Shown: positions 26,776-36,442, numbered from the stretch's first letter. The stretch: DNA of 52,049 nucleotides from Muribaculaceae bacterium (GCA_029058745.1 JAIDXM010000054.1:1-52049), one strand, 5' to 3'. The notes: a model not told the origin generated them from the letters alone. Made by a program: numbers and translations.

Positions 26776-27312
26776 TCTGATAAAGCCCGGAGTATGTGAT
26801 ATTATATTATTGTACAGTCCTTCAATATATGGATCTTCACATGGATTACCTAAGGCAAGGACACAATTGGTTGAATCTAATAACAGAACCACATCTTTCC
26901 CTAACGCAGCATCAATGTTTAGACGTTTCCTTAAACCTGACAATGAATCAATTGTACAATTATTTGCCATTCCATACATGTCCAACATTTTAATCACTTC
27001 CTTAGGATTGTCCGTATCCACAAAAAAATAAAGCCTCGTAATCGACTCAGACCTTTTCTGTAATCCTTTCATGAAGACTCTCCATTGACCCAATTTTAAT
27101 TGACAAGAAGTGCATGCAGGATTGTCAATATAGCGTATAATGGTAAAATCACATGTTGAATCAGGTTTAAGCGCGTCAGCACCAAATTCCTTCCCAATTA
27201 GGTTTCGAACCGCCACTTCAATTCTATCCTGTCTGTTGGAACACCCTGTTATATAAAAACACAGCGAAACAAGAACTGCTATAAATAAGCAATTCGAATT
27301 ATAGGATTTCAT
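26773..27312 (-). CDS. Thioredoxin-fold-like lipoprotein
   Basis: A 179-residue protein with lipoprotein signal MKSYNSNCLFIAVLVSLCFY (lipobox near YITGC). A CTSC pair in IRYIDNPACTSCQLKLGQW, followed by a fold with IDSLSGLRKRLNIDA and VVLLLDSTNCVLALGNP, looks like a thioredoxin-like domain with a CxxC site. Similar small lipoproteins lie beside 6-bladed propeller lipoproteins in many Bacteroidales, and the next gene upstream is such a propeller. The function of the pair is not established. Base composition is much more AT-rich than the operon to its left. Confidence 0.7.
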   Translation of the reverse strand: MKSYNSNCLFIAVLVSLCFYITGCSNRQDRIEVAVRNLIGKEFGADALKPDSTCDFTIIRYIDNPACTSCQLKLGQWRVFMKGLQKRSESITRLYFFVDTDNPKEVIKMLDMYGMANNCTIDSLSGLRKRLNIDAALGKDVVLLLDSTNCVLALGNPCEDPYIEGLYNNIISHTPGFIR

Positions 27313-27521
27313 AATATGAAATGTTTTTTCTTATTTCTGAATTTAATAATATTACAAGGACACTATGTATGTATCAAAATATTATACAAAACTTTCTGAC
27401 AAATATTTCAAATCAACTGTTGAAATTGAACTATGTCATCATAATAATATGACGAGATTCAATCGCTACACGAATAGACTGCAAATCTAAATTCTATACA
27501 AAATTTTTTATGAGATCATAG

Positions 27522-27539
27522 CTTCTTACATGTAAGAAG
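27522..27539. terminator. 18-bp palindrome after the propeller gene
   Basis: A perfect palindrome (CTTCTTACA and its complement) lies nine bases after the stop at 27549. It could be a weak terminator or processing site; no T-run follows directly. The 27313-27521 stretch is AT-rich with no gene seen. Confidence 0.4.
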
Positions 27540-27548
27540 ATACATCTG

Positions 27549-28679
27549 TCATGGATTAAAACTCTGAATCATCAATACCCGATTTCCTTCGTCCAAAGCA
27601 GACTTAATGCTGTCTGGCAACATTTGATAGTCATTGCATTTCGATGCGATATCCTTGTCAATAAAGCTTATAAGATTGCCATTTCTATCAACAGAACAAG
27701 GCGTTATAATGTCGAAAGCAGATACATTGTCATCAAATATTTTCCCTCCCGAAAAAGAGGTGCCCATATTCAAGACGGTGTATTTCTTCAGATCTCGGTA
27801 TATCTCAGAAACAATTATGCCGTTAGGCAGGGAGACCGGATTATTAAGCAACTGCATGCCCTTATTCAAAAGTCCATCTCCTTCTGCCTTTATATAGTCT
27901 AATTTTGCTTCTTCCGAAATGGGACCGTCCTCAAATTCCAATGCATGACGCGCGACAATGTTCCCGGCTTTATTCAAATCATATATGGTGTCATATGGTG
28001 ACTGGTAGTAGGTGATGGTCTCATCTTTTCTTCTGAATAGATCGTTAGTCACCCATCCTCCTACACAATTATCCGGATATGGAATCATATATTCCAAAGG
28101 ATTCATAAGAGAGTCGGTTTTACAGAGTTGAAAACCTGATTCGTCGTTAGGGTCAAGATTAAATAGAAAATCCCCGTTGTCAAGAGCAATGAAACTGCCT
28201 GGGAAAAAAGGCAGTTTGCGTTCAGACACATACGCGCCGTCATGTGTGTATGAAATAACCTTCCTTTGCGAGACATCAAGAACATATACGAAATTAGAGT
28301 CCACATCCATTGCCCATGGAAATACAAATTCACCAGGGCCATTTCCTCTCTTTCCATACGAGGTAAGCGGATTGCCATTATAGTCAAAAGCCACTACCTT
28401 TCTGGAACCAGACATATCAAGTATAAAATACCTACCATAAGCATCTATTACCCGGTTTATGTCAGAATACATTGTGTTCTCATCCTCCTTCAATATCACG
28501 AAATGAAGCGTGTCTGCATAATTCATTATTCTGCTATAATTCCCGATGTCTGTTGATATGAACAATGTATCAGATACGGGACTGTCACTATAATCCGCTA
28601 TACTCTTGCCTCTTGGGCCACAGGATCCAACTACAAACATATAGGCAAATGCCCCTAATATTATTATGTTATTTCTCAT
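27549..28679 (-). CDS. 6-bladed beta-propeller lipoprotein
   Basis: A 376-residue protein with lipoprotein signal (MRNNIIILGAFAYMFVVGSC). Repeated NHL-like blades are visible: RYFILDMSGSRKVVAFDYNG, SYGKRGNGPGEFVFPWAMDV, NFVYVLDVSQRKVISYTHDG, and FDIITPCSVDRNGNLI. This is the 6-bladed propeller family common as lipoproteins in Bacteroidales. The surface role is unknown, probably binding. It is transcribed toward the thioredoxin-like lipoprotein 236 bases downstream. Confidence 0.8.
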   Translation of the reverse strand: MRNNIIILGAFAYMFVVGSCGPRGKSIADYSDSPVSDTLFISTDIGNYSRIMNYADTLHFVILKEDENTMYSDINRVIDAYGRYFILDMSGSRKVVAFDYNGNPLTSYGKRGNGPGEFVFPWAMDVDSNFVYVLDVSQRKVISYTHDGAYVSERKLPFFPGSFIALDNGDFLFNLDPNDESGFQLCKTDSLMNPLEYMIPYPDNCVGGWVTNDLFRRKDETITYYQSPYDTIYDLNKAGNIVARHALEFEDGPISEEAKLDYIKAEGDGLLNKGMQLLNNPVSLPNGIIVSEIYRDLKKYTVLNMGTSFSGGKIFDDNVSAFDIITPCSVDRNGNLISFIDKDIASKCNDYQMLPDSIKSALDEGNRVLMIQSFNP

Positions 28680-28837
28680 GATAATGTATTAATTCGTCAG
28701 TATTATCTTTTTCTTCACTATAGGTATTTTTTTTGTTGCAGAGGCATAGAGATGATGGTTGTACTGTGTTATGGAAAATAACAAACCGGCTGATTTTAAG
28801 CTTTCGTTTATAATCAGCCAGTTAATATCAATTCTTG

Positions 28838-30883
28838 TTATACAACCAAACTATGCTTTTCACTATCTTGGTCGTCCAATAATTCATTGAGAGTTGTATC
28901 AGTAAACGTCCTCCAGATCTTTAAATCAACAGACTTGTAATCGTTGAAAAGTTGTCCTATGAACTCAATCTCGAATACAAGTCTAAAGTCATTCTGATTT
29001 TCCTCAGGAGTTCCTTCTTTACGGAATCCAAGACGTGCAATTTTAATCAGATAAATGTCTCTTATACCTTTGCCTTTAAGGTATGGCACAAAATAGTATA
29101 ATCTATTTAGTGCAACTGTTGTTGGAAACTTCTTACCAGTATAATATATCTTGGCTGACTGTCCGACAAAATGCTCAAAATTATCTGATTTAACGAGACT
29201 GATCAAACAATTCTTATCAATGTTTAAAGCGGAAGGAATGATTTTGCCTCCATAAACACTTGTCGCATTATCATTTACCATCCAGTTTTCAACGATAGGA
29301 TTGTCTGCATATTGATCGAACAACTCTAGGAAATTTAATTGTTTTGCTACTCTCTTAGAATTCCTGGATTTCTTGCTGTCTGCTCCTATGTTTTTGAAAT
29401 ACAGATTGGCAAAAATCTCATCAATCTCCTTTTTGTCAGTTTCAATATTCGTGTCACCATTTTTTAAGGTGGCAATGATATTCTGAACCAATGCATCTAC
29501 TTTATTCTTTGTCTCGTCACAAGGTACAATAAAAGGAATCTTCTTAATATAATTGGCAGAATTATTGGTTGACGGGTTGATTGCGTTGATCAATTCTGTA
29601 CATACAGAAGAGTTGAAAAATCCTAAAAGGTAGAATATCCACTTCTCTTCTTTTGGGAAAACTCCGACTATAGATTGGTCAAATAAACGTTCTTCTATCA
29701 AAGCTCCAGTAAGTTTTGATGAACGTATCATCGGTATTCCGATTCCATTTTTAAAATAGAAATCAGAGTTTTGAAACCTACACTTTTTGCTTTGTTTATA
29801 TTCAGAAATAGCTTGAGCAGACCAATCCATAAACCAATGGTTGGGCTTCACATACTCAATATTGCCACCTTTGACGATGGGTACAAGATAATCGTCCTCA
29901 GTAATACCTGAAACTTTTTCTTCCTGAGACAAGTCCGATTTACGAATATTCTCAATTTTTGCACAGATATACTTTTTTGAATTTTTAATCTCACTATTTA
30001 ATGGATGAAGGTAATTCTTGTCATTTCCAGAATAAAATCCTGTAACACAACTTGCTATATCTCCAATCTTTTTTAAATCTTCATTGTTAATCAGACTGGC
30101 AACTTTATCTGTTGAATTAAACATGAATGCAGAACCTACTCCATCATAAACAGATTTCTGAGAGATAATTTTTCGGGTGCCGCAATTACTGTTCTCCAAT
30201 TCTTCAACTGACTTAAAGTTTGTTCGAATAACTATTTCATTATTCATATTCTGAGAAATTTCAGAGGATTTCTTTAGAGTAATGATACAGAGATTCGCAT
30301 AGCCAAAATTAATACCAGGAAAGAAAGAAGATGGAAATAAAGCCAACTCCCTAATTTGCGTGTTGGTTAACAAAAACTTTCTAATAGACAGATGTCTATG
30401 AAGAGAAAGAAATGTATCAGGTATAATAAAACAAAGTTCACCGTTTTCCTTTAGGCAACGTGTGCAAGCATAAAGGAATAAGGTATAACTCTCTTTTGTA
30501 TATAAGTCTGAATACAATTTGTTGAGAAGATTCTTTTTCTTCTCGTCATTTCTAGCACCATAAGGAGGATTTCCTATAATCTTATCGTATCTTTGAGTGC
30601 AAGATATAATTTCTGTATCAAGCAAAGTATCAGTTTCCTTTACTGAAATACCCGGCTTGGCGCTATACTTTTCTTTCAGACCGATAACAGCTGAAGTATT
30701 TAATTCAAATACATTAACGTGCGCATCTGGATTATGTTCCAAGATTTTGTCAATGAACACGCCATCCCCACCACATGGTTCCAATATTTCGTCATGTGGA
30801 TCAAAATTCAGCATCCCAGTCATGTAATTGAGAATAGGATCTGATTTTGTATAGTAAGCTTGGTAAGTTAATGCTGAATCCAT
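28838..30883 (-). CDS. N6-adenine DNA methyltransferase, Eco57I/TaqI-like
   Basis: A 681-residue methylase of the gamma-type order. The SAM-binding region is EPCGGDGVFI (residues 35-44) and the catalytic NPPY lies at 105-108 (IIGNPPYGA). GELCFIIPDTFLSLHRH and NFGYANLCIITLKK are typical of TaqI/Eco57I-like enzymes. Residues about 270-500 look like a TaqI-type C-terminal specificity domain, with a further 180-residue tail. It starts four bases after the stop of the nuclease candidate, so the two are co-translated. It should protect host DNA by methylating adenine in the recognition site. The gene is AT-rich compared with the flanks. Confidence 0.88.
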   Translation of the reverse strand: MDSALTYQAYYTKSDPILNYMTGMLNFDPHDEILEPCGGDGVFIDKILEHNPDAHVNVFELNTSAVIGLKEKYSAKPGISVKETDTLLDTEIISCTQRYDKIIGNPPYGARNDEKKKNLLNKLYSDLYTKESYTLFLYACTRCLKENGELCFIIPDTFLSLHRHLSIRKFLLTNTQIRELALFPSSFFPGINFGYANLCIITLKKSSEISQNMNNEIVIRTNFKSVEELENSNCGTRKIISQKSVYDGVGSAFMFNSTDKVASLINNEDLKKIGDIASCVTGFYSGNDKNYLHPLNSEIKNSKKYICAKIENIRKSDLSQEEKVSGITEDDYLVPIVKGGNIEYVKPNHWFMDWSAQAISEYKQSKKCRFQNSDFYFKNGIGIPMIRSSKLTGALIEERLFDQSIVGVFPKEEKWIFYLLGFFNSSVCTELINAINPSTNNSANYIKKIPFIVPCDETKNKVDALVQNIIATLKNGDTNIETDKKEIDEIFANLYFKNIGADSKKSRNSKRVAKQLNFLELFDQYADNPIVENWMVNDNATSVYGGKIIPSALNIDKNCLISLVKSDNFEHFVGQSAKIYYTGKKFPTTVALNRLYYFVPYLKGKGIRDIYLIKIARLGFRKEGTPEENQNDFRLVFEIEFIGQLFNDYKSVDLKIWRTFTDTTLNELLDDQDSEKHSLVV

Positions 30884-30887
30884 TTGA

Positions 30888-31805
30888 TTACCAGATAAGA
30901 TAATTTTGAAGTTCGTTACGTGTTACAGTGTCTCTCATTTGAGGAGCAAAATCATTCATCCAATCAATATTGTTCTCAATCCAATTATGGATATCAAAGC
31001 CTGTAAATTGATGAATCTTTGAGTATGTATCTGAACCACATGAGGTCTCCCATACTCCAGAATTTTGGAGTGTGGTTAGATAGTGATTATTCTCTGTTGA
31101 ACGAACAAAAATTAAACATTTATAATTCTCTGTTTCAATATTCTGATATATACTTCCTACAAGAAGCAATCTATTAGTATTGCCCTTCTCATTTGAACCG
31201 AATCCGCTTTTGAAATCGACAATGTACTTGGTCGTTCCATCGGTAAAATGCAAATCACATTCCAATTGAATTTCACCTGACGTAACCAACCCCCAGACTT
31301 TATCATAATAACGTCTAAGTTGCGCTTTCTCATGTGTTTGGATAGTCAATCCGTCTATATATGTTACTATCTCGGTAGTAAGACTTTCTTTAACCTCGGA
31401 GAAAAGAGGTGGAATAAAGGAAGATATTCCAGTAGAAGGATGTTTAAAACATAGCTTGCAGAAAGGTTCCCACAATTCACCTACTCGACGTGAAAATGCC
31501 ATATAGTCGTACTGCCAAACAGCATTACGAGATTCAAGCATAACAACATCATTTGTATAGGTTATCATAAGAACACATTCAAGAACTTCTCTATTTGTCC
31601 AGTTTTGAGCTCTTGCTGTTTCTTCAAGAATAGATAATAAATTGTCTCGACTTTGAATAATTGCTTTGTTCAGAGCAGAAGCCTTTTTCTTATAATCTGC
31701 TGCTGAGTACTGAAGAGCCAATTCACTCACAATCTCGTTTGCACGACTTCTGAAATATGCCAAAAGTCCAGTTTTGTTATTTTTTAAGTTTCTATCTACA
31801 TTCAT
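30888..31805 (-). CDS. Candidate type II restriction endonuclease, PD-(D/E)XK
   Basis: A 305-residue protein with no signal peptide. A likely nuclease centre is E182-C-D184 followed by VD197-F-K199-S, that is an acidic residue on one strand and D-x-K on the next. The following loop (GFGSNEKGNT) is polar. The N-terminal 150 residues are helical. Position is the main support: it sits between an XRE regulator and a TaqI-like methylase in the order C-R-M with a four-base gap to M. I do not recognise the named enzyme family or the recognition site. Confidence 0.7.
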   Translation of the reverse strand: MNVDRNLKNNKTGLLAYFRSRANEIVSELALQYSAADYKKKASALNKAIIQSRDNLLSILEETARAQNWTNREVLECVLMITYTNDVVMLESRNAVWQYDYMAFSRRVGELWEPFCKLCFKHPSTGISSFIPPLFSEVKESLTTEIVTYIDGLTIQTHEKAQLRRYYDKVWGLVTSGEIQLECDLHFTDGTTKYIVDFKSGFGSNEKGNTNRLLLVGSIYQNIETENYKCLIFVRSTENNHYLTTLQNSGVWETSCGSDTYSKIHQFTGFDIHNWIENNIDWMNDFAPQMRDTVTRNELQNYLIW

Positions 31806-31856
31806 ATTAGTAGGATATTTATGAGCAAAAGTGATTTTCAGAGATAAACAGAGTTG

Positions 31857-32069
31857 TTACATCGAGCGATCTTTCGGCTCATTGATTAAATCTGAAACAC
31901 GGACATTAAGACACTGGGCTATTAAAGCCAAAGTCTTTAGATCTGGCTGTGCTGTATTACTGCACCATTTGCTTACAGTACACGCAGATTTCCCAAGTTC
32001 TTCTGCAAGCCATCTGCCAGTTTTTCCTTGTTCTACAAGAGCAAGCTTTATTCTATTTAATTGCGCCAT
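31857..32069 (-). CDS. XRE-type regulator of the restriction-modification set
   Basis: A 70-residue helix-turn-helix protein. It has the Cro/C1 pattern (GRWLAEELGKSACTVSKWCS, then PDLKTLALIAQCLNVRVSDL). It lies 51 bases upstream of the nuclease gene on the same strand, the usual place of a controller (C) protein that delays nuclease expression when the system enters a new host. Confidence 0.85.
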   Translation of the reverse strand: MAQLNRIKLALVEQGKTGRWLAEELGKSACTVSKWCSNTAQPDLKTLALIAQCLNVRVSDLINEPKDRSM

Positions 32070-32245
32070 ATTTTCAAATTGATTTAATTTAGACTCAAAG
32101 GTAATAAACTATTTTTTAAAACTAGCAAATGTTGTCGGATATCTTCAATATTTTGCTGTAATTTTGCCATAAGCAGTGTTTCATAATTTCTGTATTGGGA
32201 AAAAATTCACCATTTTTGACTATTTACGCATGCGAAAGTAACTAT

Positions 32246-32425
32246 TCAGCGGACACGCCGATGTAGTCGCCGTCTAGAAAAGGGCGAGAATGGCGTTGTA
32301 GGGCGAGTTACCGTGTTTCTTTGCAGTCTCGACGATTGAGAGTCGATGGCACTCTGCATCGACTCGATATGGGCGGATAATCTGTCCGGCATGATTAAAT
32401 ATCCAGCCGTTTTTGAGATTACCTG
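32246..32425 (-). pseudogene. Transposase C-terminal remnant, IS66-like
   Basis: On the minus strand the frame reads GQIIRPYRVD and then RLSIVETAKKHGNSPYNAIL, close to the end of IS66-type transposases (…RP.AVG…, YSIVETAKKHG.NPY..L). The centre of the motif is shortened, and the frame stops at 32274. Only this short piece remains. Part of the same sequence occurs at 26734-26775. The family call is from memory. No other gene is seen between 32070 and 32562. Confidence 0.5.
32380..32421. repeat. 42-bp direct repeat, right copy
   Basis: Identical to 26734-26775 and in the same orientation. It lies inside the IS66-like remnant, and marks the right edge of the AT-rich cassette with the restriction-modification genes. 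Confidence 0.8.
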
Positions 32426-32562
32426 CGCAAAAAGTGTTATATTTGCCATGAGAGTTGATGTGAATCCGGCAACACGCTACTAAAGTAGTCGATTTCCTTG
32501 ATTCCTCGACTCCAGATCCATTTTCAAGACTAATTTTTGATTCTATTGACTTTTCACACATC

Positions 32563-35019
32563 ATGAAGAAAATTATGGCAATCGGCCTGGCTTCCATATG
32601 CGGACTGGGAGCCTCAGCCGATCTCCTGAGAGTCGATTCGTTCGACCACTACGGACCTTTCCCATTACAGACACCTGTGATGGTTGACTTGTTGGACGTC
32701 AACGGGAAAGCTTTCACCGATGAATCCCTGTCTTCCGCGCCGTCAACCCTCCTCCTGCCGGGAGTCCCGGTAAAGACAGGCCCGACAGCAAATGCCCCTT
32801 CCCATACCACTCCGGCCGTGCATATCCTGTCGTTCAATTTCGAGAACGCCTCTTATGCCACTCCGGAACTCTCCGTAAGCGGTATCGGCAACCATGCCGT
32901 ATATCTCGACGGGAAGAAAACGGATAGCAACAAGCTCACACTCCGCCCTGCCACCCACAACATAGCCATACGCTACATATCCACCCCGGGTTCATGCGGC
33001 GACTCGCTGAAGGTGGAACTGCGTAATGACGGCAATGCGGGACTCGCGCTCCGGACAGACGGCAAGAGGCGGTTTACTCTTGATGACGTGTTGCATGGCT
33101 CCCGCATCACATCGGCCTCCATCTCTCCTGACGGGAAATATATGATTGCCGCATATGTAACTACCAGGCGTGGCGGGGCTTCATCCCAAATCTATAAAGT
33201 AGTGGGACTGACTGACGGGACATCCGTGGCGCAAACATCCAATCCGATAAGATGGCTCCCTACCGGGTCGAGATATTATTTCACACGCGATAACGTGGAT
33301 GGTCGTGAACTCGTGGCCATCGACGCTTCAACCGGTGTGGAGAATGTCGTGGCGCAGGTATTGCCCGACAACGCGTGGCCGACCGTGACCCCTGATGAGA
33401 AATCTGTGATACTCGTCTCATCGCAAGAGGGACGCAAGGAAGACTCCGGCGTGTATCAAGTGCTTGAACCGGAAGACCGTCAGCCGGGTTGGCGTAACCG
33501 ATCTTCAATCTCGGTGCTCGACATAGCCTCCGGCGTTGTGCGCCCGCTGACATTCGGCAACTGCAACGTCTATCTCAACGACATCTCCGACGATTCCGGA
33601 AAGATTCTTTTCTCGACAACAAAAAGCCGCCTCGACAGGAGACCCACCACCGTCATGTCGCTTTATTCTCTCGACATTAAGACGATGAGTGTGGACACAA
33701 TCGTCGTAAGCGACGGTTTCATCGGGCAGGCCAAGTTCTCGCCCGACGCCGGGAAAGTGATTGTGGCCGGTTCGCCCGAAGCATTGGGAGGCATAGGGAA
33801 AAATCTCCCGGAGGGACGCATCCCGAGCATGGTTGACAACCAGCTTTTCCTCATCGACATAGCATCCGGGGATATACGTCCCCTCACAAGGGATTTCAAT
33901 CCTTCCGTGAGCGGGTTCAGTTGGAGCCGTGCCGACGGGATGGTGTATTTCAATGCCGAAGACCGCGACAAGGTAAACCTGTTCAGGCTCGACCCCGCCT
34001 CAGGAAAAACCACACGTATCAACGTTCCGGAAGAGAACGTTGGCGGATTCTCGGTGGCCGACAACGGACGGACAATGATATGGTATGGAGAAAGCGCCTC
34101 GTCGCCTCTCTCGCTATATTCCCTCGACACAAAGACTTTGAAATCTCGCCTCATCGACAGGCCTAAGGCTGAACGTCTCGAAAACGTGCAACTCGGCAAG
34201 TGCGAGGCCTGGGATTTCGTCAATTCGCGTGGCGACTCCATCTGCGGCCGTTTCTATCTGCCGCCGGATTTCGACCCCTCGAAGAAGTATCCCCTCATCG
34301 TGAACTATTACGGAGGCTGCAGCCCCACGAGCCGCAACTTCGAAAGCCGCTATCCCCACAATGCCTACGCGGCCCAGGGATATGTGGTGTATGTAATCCA
34401 GCCAAGCGGAGCCACCGGATTCGGCCAGGAATTCTCTTCGCGCCACGTCAATACGGCTGGTGAGGGGGTAGCGCAAGACATCATCGAAGGCACGAAAAAG
34501 TTCTGCCGCCAACATCCCTATGTGGATGATAAGAAAATCGGATGTATCGGTGCGTCATACGGAGGGTTCATGACCCAATACCTCCAGACCGTCACCGACA
34601 TCTTCGCGGCGGCAATCTCACATGCGGGCATAAGCGACCATACAAGCTACTGGGGAGAGGGATACTGGGGATATTCCTACAGCGAAGTCTCGATGGCTGA
34701 ATCATACCCCTGGAGCAACCCTGACCTTTTCGTGAAACAGAGCCCTCTCTACAATGCCGACAAGATACACACGCCGTTGCTGTTCCTTCACGGCGACAAG
34801 GACAACAATGTGCCGGTAGGGGAGAGCATACAGATGTTCACCGCACTTAAACTCCTGAACCGTCCCACGGCTTTCGTGGCGGTAGCCGACCAGGACCATC
34901 ATATCCTCGACTTCGATAAGCGCATTAAATGGCAAGACACAATCTTCGCATGGTTTGCGCGCTATCTGAAAGATGACCCCACATGGTGGGAGGCGATGTA
35001 TCCCTCCACCCCTCTCTGA
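32563..35019 (+). CDS. Secreted S9 family prolyl oligopeptidase / dipeptidyl peptidase
   Basis: An 818-residue protein with signal peptide MKKIMAIGLASICGLGASA. Residues about 160-560 form a propeller with WD/DPP-IV-like blades (SPDGKYMIAAYV, ISDDSGKILFSTTKS, FSWSRADGMVYFNAEDRDKV). The C-terminal alpha/beta hydrolase has the triad Ser665 in GASYGGF, Asp747 in HGDKDNNVP, and a His at 779/780 in DQDHHILD. It cuts short peptides in the periplasm, probably as part of protein or peptide use. It is followed by a strong terminator. Confidence 0.92.
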   Translation: MKKIMAIGLASICGLGASADLLRVDSFDHYGPFPLQTPVMVDLLDVNGKAFTDESLSSAPSTLLLPGVPVKTGPTANAPSHTTPAVHILSFNFENASYATPELSVSGIGNHAVYLDGKKTDSNKLTLRPATHNIAIRYISTPGSCGDSLKVELRNDGNAGLALRTDGKRRFTLDDVLHGSRITSASISPDGKYMIAAYVTTRRGGASSQIYKVVGLTDGTSVAQTSNPIRWLPTGSRYYFTRDNVDGRELVAIDASTGVENVVAQVLPDNAWPTVTPDEKSVILVSSQEGRKEDSGVYQVLEPEDRQPGWRNRSSISVLDIASGVVRPLTFGNCNVYLNDISDDSGKILFSTTKSRLDRRPTTVMSLYSLDIKTMSVDTIVVSDGFIGQAKFSPDAGKVIVAGSPEALGGIGKNLPEGRIPSMVDNQLFLIDIASGDIRPLTRDFNPSVSGFSWSRADGMVYFNAEDRDKVNLFRLDPASGKTTRINVPEENVGGFSVADNGRTMIWYGESASSPLSLYSLDTKTLKSRLIDRPKAERLENVQLGKCEAWDFVNSRGDSICGRFYLPPDFDPSKKYPLIVNYYGGCSPTSRNFESRYPHNAYAAQGYVVYVIQPSGATGFGQEFSSRHVNTAGEGVAQDIIEGTKKFCRQHPYVDDKKIGCIGASYGGFMTQYLQTVTDIFAAAISHAGISDHTSYWGEGYWGYSYSEVSMAESYPWSNPDLFVKQSPLYNADKIHTPLLFLHGDKDNNVPVGESIQMFTALKLLNRPTAFVAVADQDHHILDFDKRIKWQDTIFAWFARYLKDDPTWWEAMYPSTPL

Positions 35020-35046
35020 CAGCCGCATTCATGTAATTTACAACGC

Positions 35047-35089
35047 AGTCAAGTCCCCGACATCACTGTCGGGGACTTGACTTTTTCTT
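35047..35089 (+). terminator. Rho-independent terminator after the S9 peptidase
   Basis: Arms 35047-35062 and 35067-35082 pair perfectly (16 bp, four-base loop) and a T-run follows at 35083-35092. Confidence 0.9.
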
Positions 35090-35160
35090 TTTATAAATAG
35101 GTGGGTATCATGACGACACATTTGTTAATGTTAAAAATAGGGGATAACCGGATATTTTTT

Positions 35161-35168
35161 TATGTTTG
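35161..35168 (+). promoter_or_regulatory. Possible promoter box for the paralogue pair
   Basis: TATGTTTG fits TAnnTTTG, 63 bases before the start at 35231. No clear -33 element is seen, so this is tentative. Confidence 0.35.
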
Positions 35169-35230
35169 ATGAACCATCCGGGAGTACTTCATGTTTTAGA
35201 ATCATAACAAATGCTAAAAAAACAAAGATT

Positions 35231-35731
35231 ATGAAAAAGTTATTCCTTACTCTTCTCGCAGTGATAGCCACAAGCCTGGCCGGAGTTGCGCAGATTTCCC
35301 TTGACGACGCCTACACTTCTCTGGTGAATCTTCCCGGCATGACCGAGAAGAAAGTTGACAACGTGCAGCTTACTCCCGACGCTGTGATAACCAACCTCAC
35401 GTCGGTTGTCTGCAAGGCTCCGCGTTATAGCCAGGAGTTTGTCTATACCTACGAGAGCCTTCCGATCAACAATATGCTGATTGGCGCCAACAACCAGAAA
35501 GAGATGGCATGCGCCTTCACAGAGCCGTCAGACAATGGGGTATATAACGTGTTTTTTATCGTGGGTGAGAAAGGGGGACAGATGGTTGCCGCATACGGAC
35601 AGACCAATGCCGCCGGAGTGGAAGCCATACGCAATTGCGACGTGAGCATGGAAGGCGACAGCCTTATCATGGCCGTGGCTCCGCAGATTGATGTGGTGGA
35701 AGTGATTACAATGGAATACGCCCAGAAGTGA
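35231..35731 (+). CDS. Small secreted protein, tandem paralogue 1
   Basis: A 166-residue product starting at 35231 (MKKLFLTLLAVIATSLAGVA, a signal peptide); the upstream extension to 35162 looks non-coding. The mature part contains LPGMTEKKV, INNMLIGANNQKEMACAF and AYGQTNAAGVEAIRNCDV. The same pieces occur in the next gene, so the two are tandem duplicates. I do not recognise the family with certainty; it appears to be a Bacteroidales-specific periplasmic or secreted protein. Confidence 0.75.
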   Translation: MKKLFLTLLAVIATSLAGVAQISLDDAYTSLVNLPGMTEKKVDNVQLTPDAVITNLTSVVCKAPRYSQEFVYTYESLPINNMLIGANNQKEMACAFTEPSDNGVYNVFFIVGEKGGQMVAAYGQTNAAGVEAIRNCDVSMEGDSLIMAVAPQIDVVEVITMEYAQK

Positions 35732-35836
35732 CCTTACATCATCATCCCTCATTCCTGCCATGCTTGTGTCCCACATCCACACTCGTTCATGGCATGATCA
35801 AATCAAAAACATTCCACACACAAAAAATCAAAGATT

Positions 35837-36346
35837 ATGAAAAAGTTATTTCTTTCCATCATAGCAATAGCCGCCTCTTGTCTCGCTGGCAACGCACAGA
35901 CCACTCTGGCTGACGCATATAATTCTCTCTCGGCTCTTTCCGGAATGTCGGAACAGTCGGTTGGCAAGATTGCCGTAGGTCAGGGCAACGCTATCTCCAA
36001 CGCAAAGACAGCGTCTGTGAACGTCGCTGACGGAAAGGTTCAGGAATACCGCGACAAGTTCGTATGGATGACCGAGAATCTTCCGGTGCGCAACATGATT
36101 ATCGGAGCCAACAACCAGCGTGAGATGGCTGCCGTGTATGCCGTTCCGGCCGGTGGAGGCAAATACAATGTGCTGGTGCTACAGGGAAACACCCTGAGCG
36201 GCAACTTCTCAGCTTCCTACGGACAGACAAACGCAGCAGGCATCAAGGCTATCCGCGACAGCCAGGTGACGATGGACAGCACCGAACTTGTGGTGACTCC
36301 CACTTCCAATTCAGGCAACGATTCATTTGTCAGCATGACCGACTGA
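35837..36346 (+). CDS. Small secreted protein, tandem paralogue 2
   Basis: A 169-residue product with signal peptide MKKLFLSIIAIAASCLAGNA. It shares with the preceding gene the blocks LSGMSEQSV, VRNMIIGANNQREMAAVY and SYGQTNAAGIKAIRDSQV. The bases just before both start codons are also alike (an A-rich run, then CAAAGATT or similar and ATGAAAAAGTTAT), so the duplication includes the ribosome-binding region. The function is unknown. Relative to paralogue 1 it lacks the two Cys of the mature part. Confidence 0.75.
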   Translation: MKKLFLSIIAIAASCLAGNAQTTLADAYNSLSALSGMSEQSVGKIAVGQGNAISNAKTASVNVADGKVQEYRDKFVWMTENLPVRNMIIGANNQREMAAVYAVPAGGGKYNVLVLQGNTLSGNFSASYGQTNAAGIKAIRDSQVTMDSTELVVTPTSNSGNDSFVSMTD

Positions 36347-36412
36347 CAGAACCGGATTGCCCGCAAACCATGCTACACCAATCCATTTATCAAGCTTAAT
36401 TGAATATTTTCC

Positions 36413-36442
36413 GCCGTCCCGCATCCCTAAGTGCGGGACGGC
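36413..36442 (+). terminator. Hairpin after the paralogue pair
   Basis: GCCGTCCCGCA (36413-36423) pairs with 36432-36442 and is followed by CTTTATTAT. It lies between convergent genes and may serve both. Confidence 0.8.
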
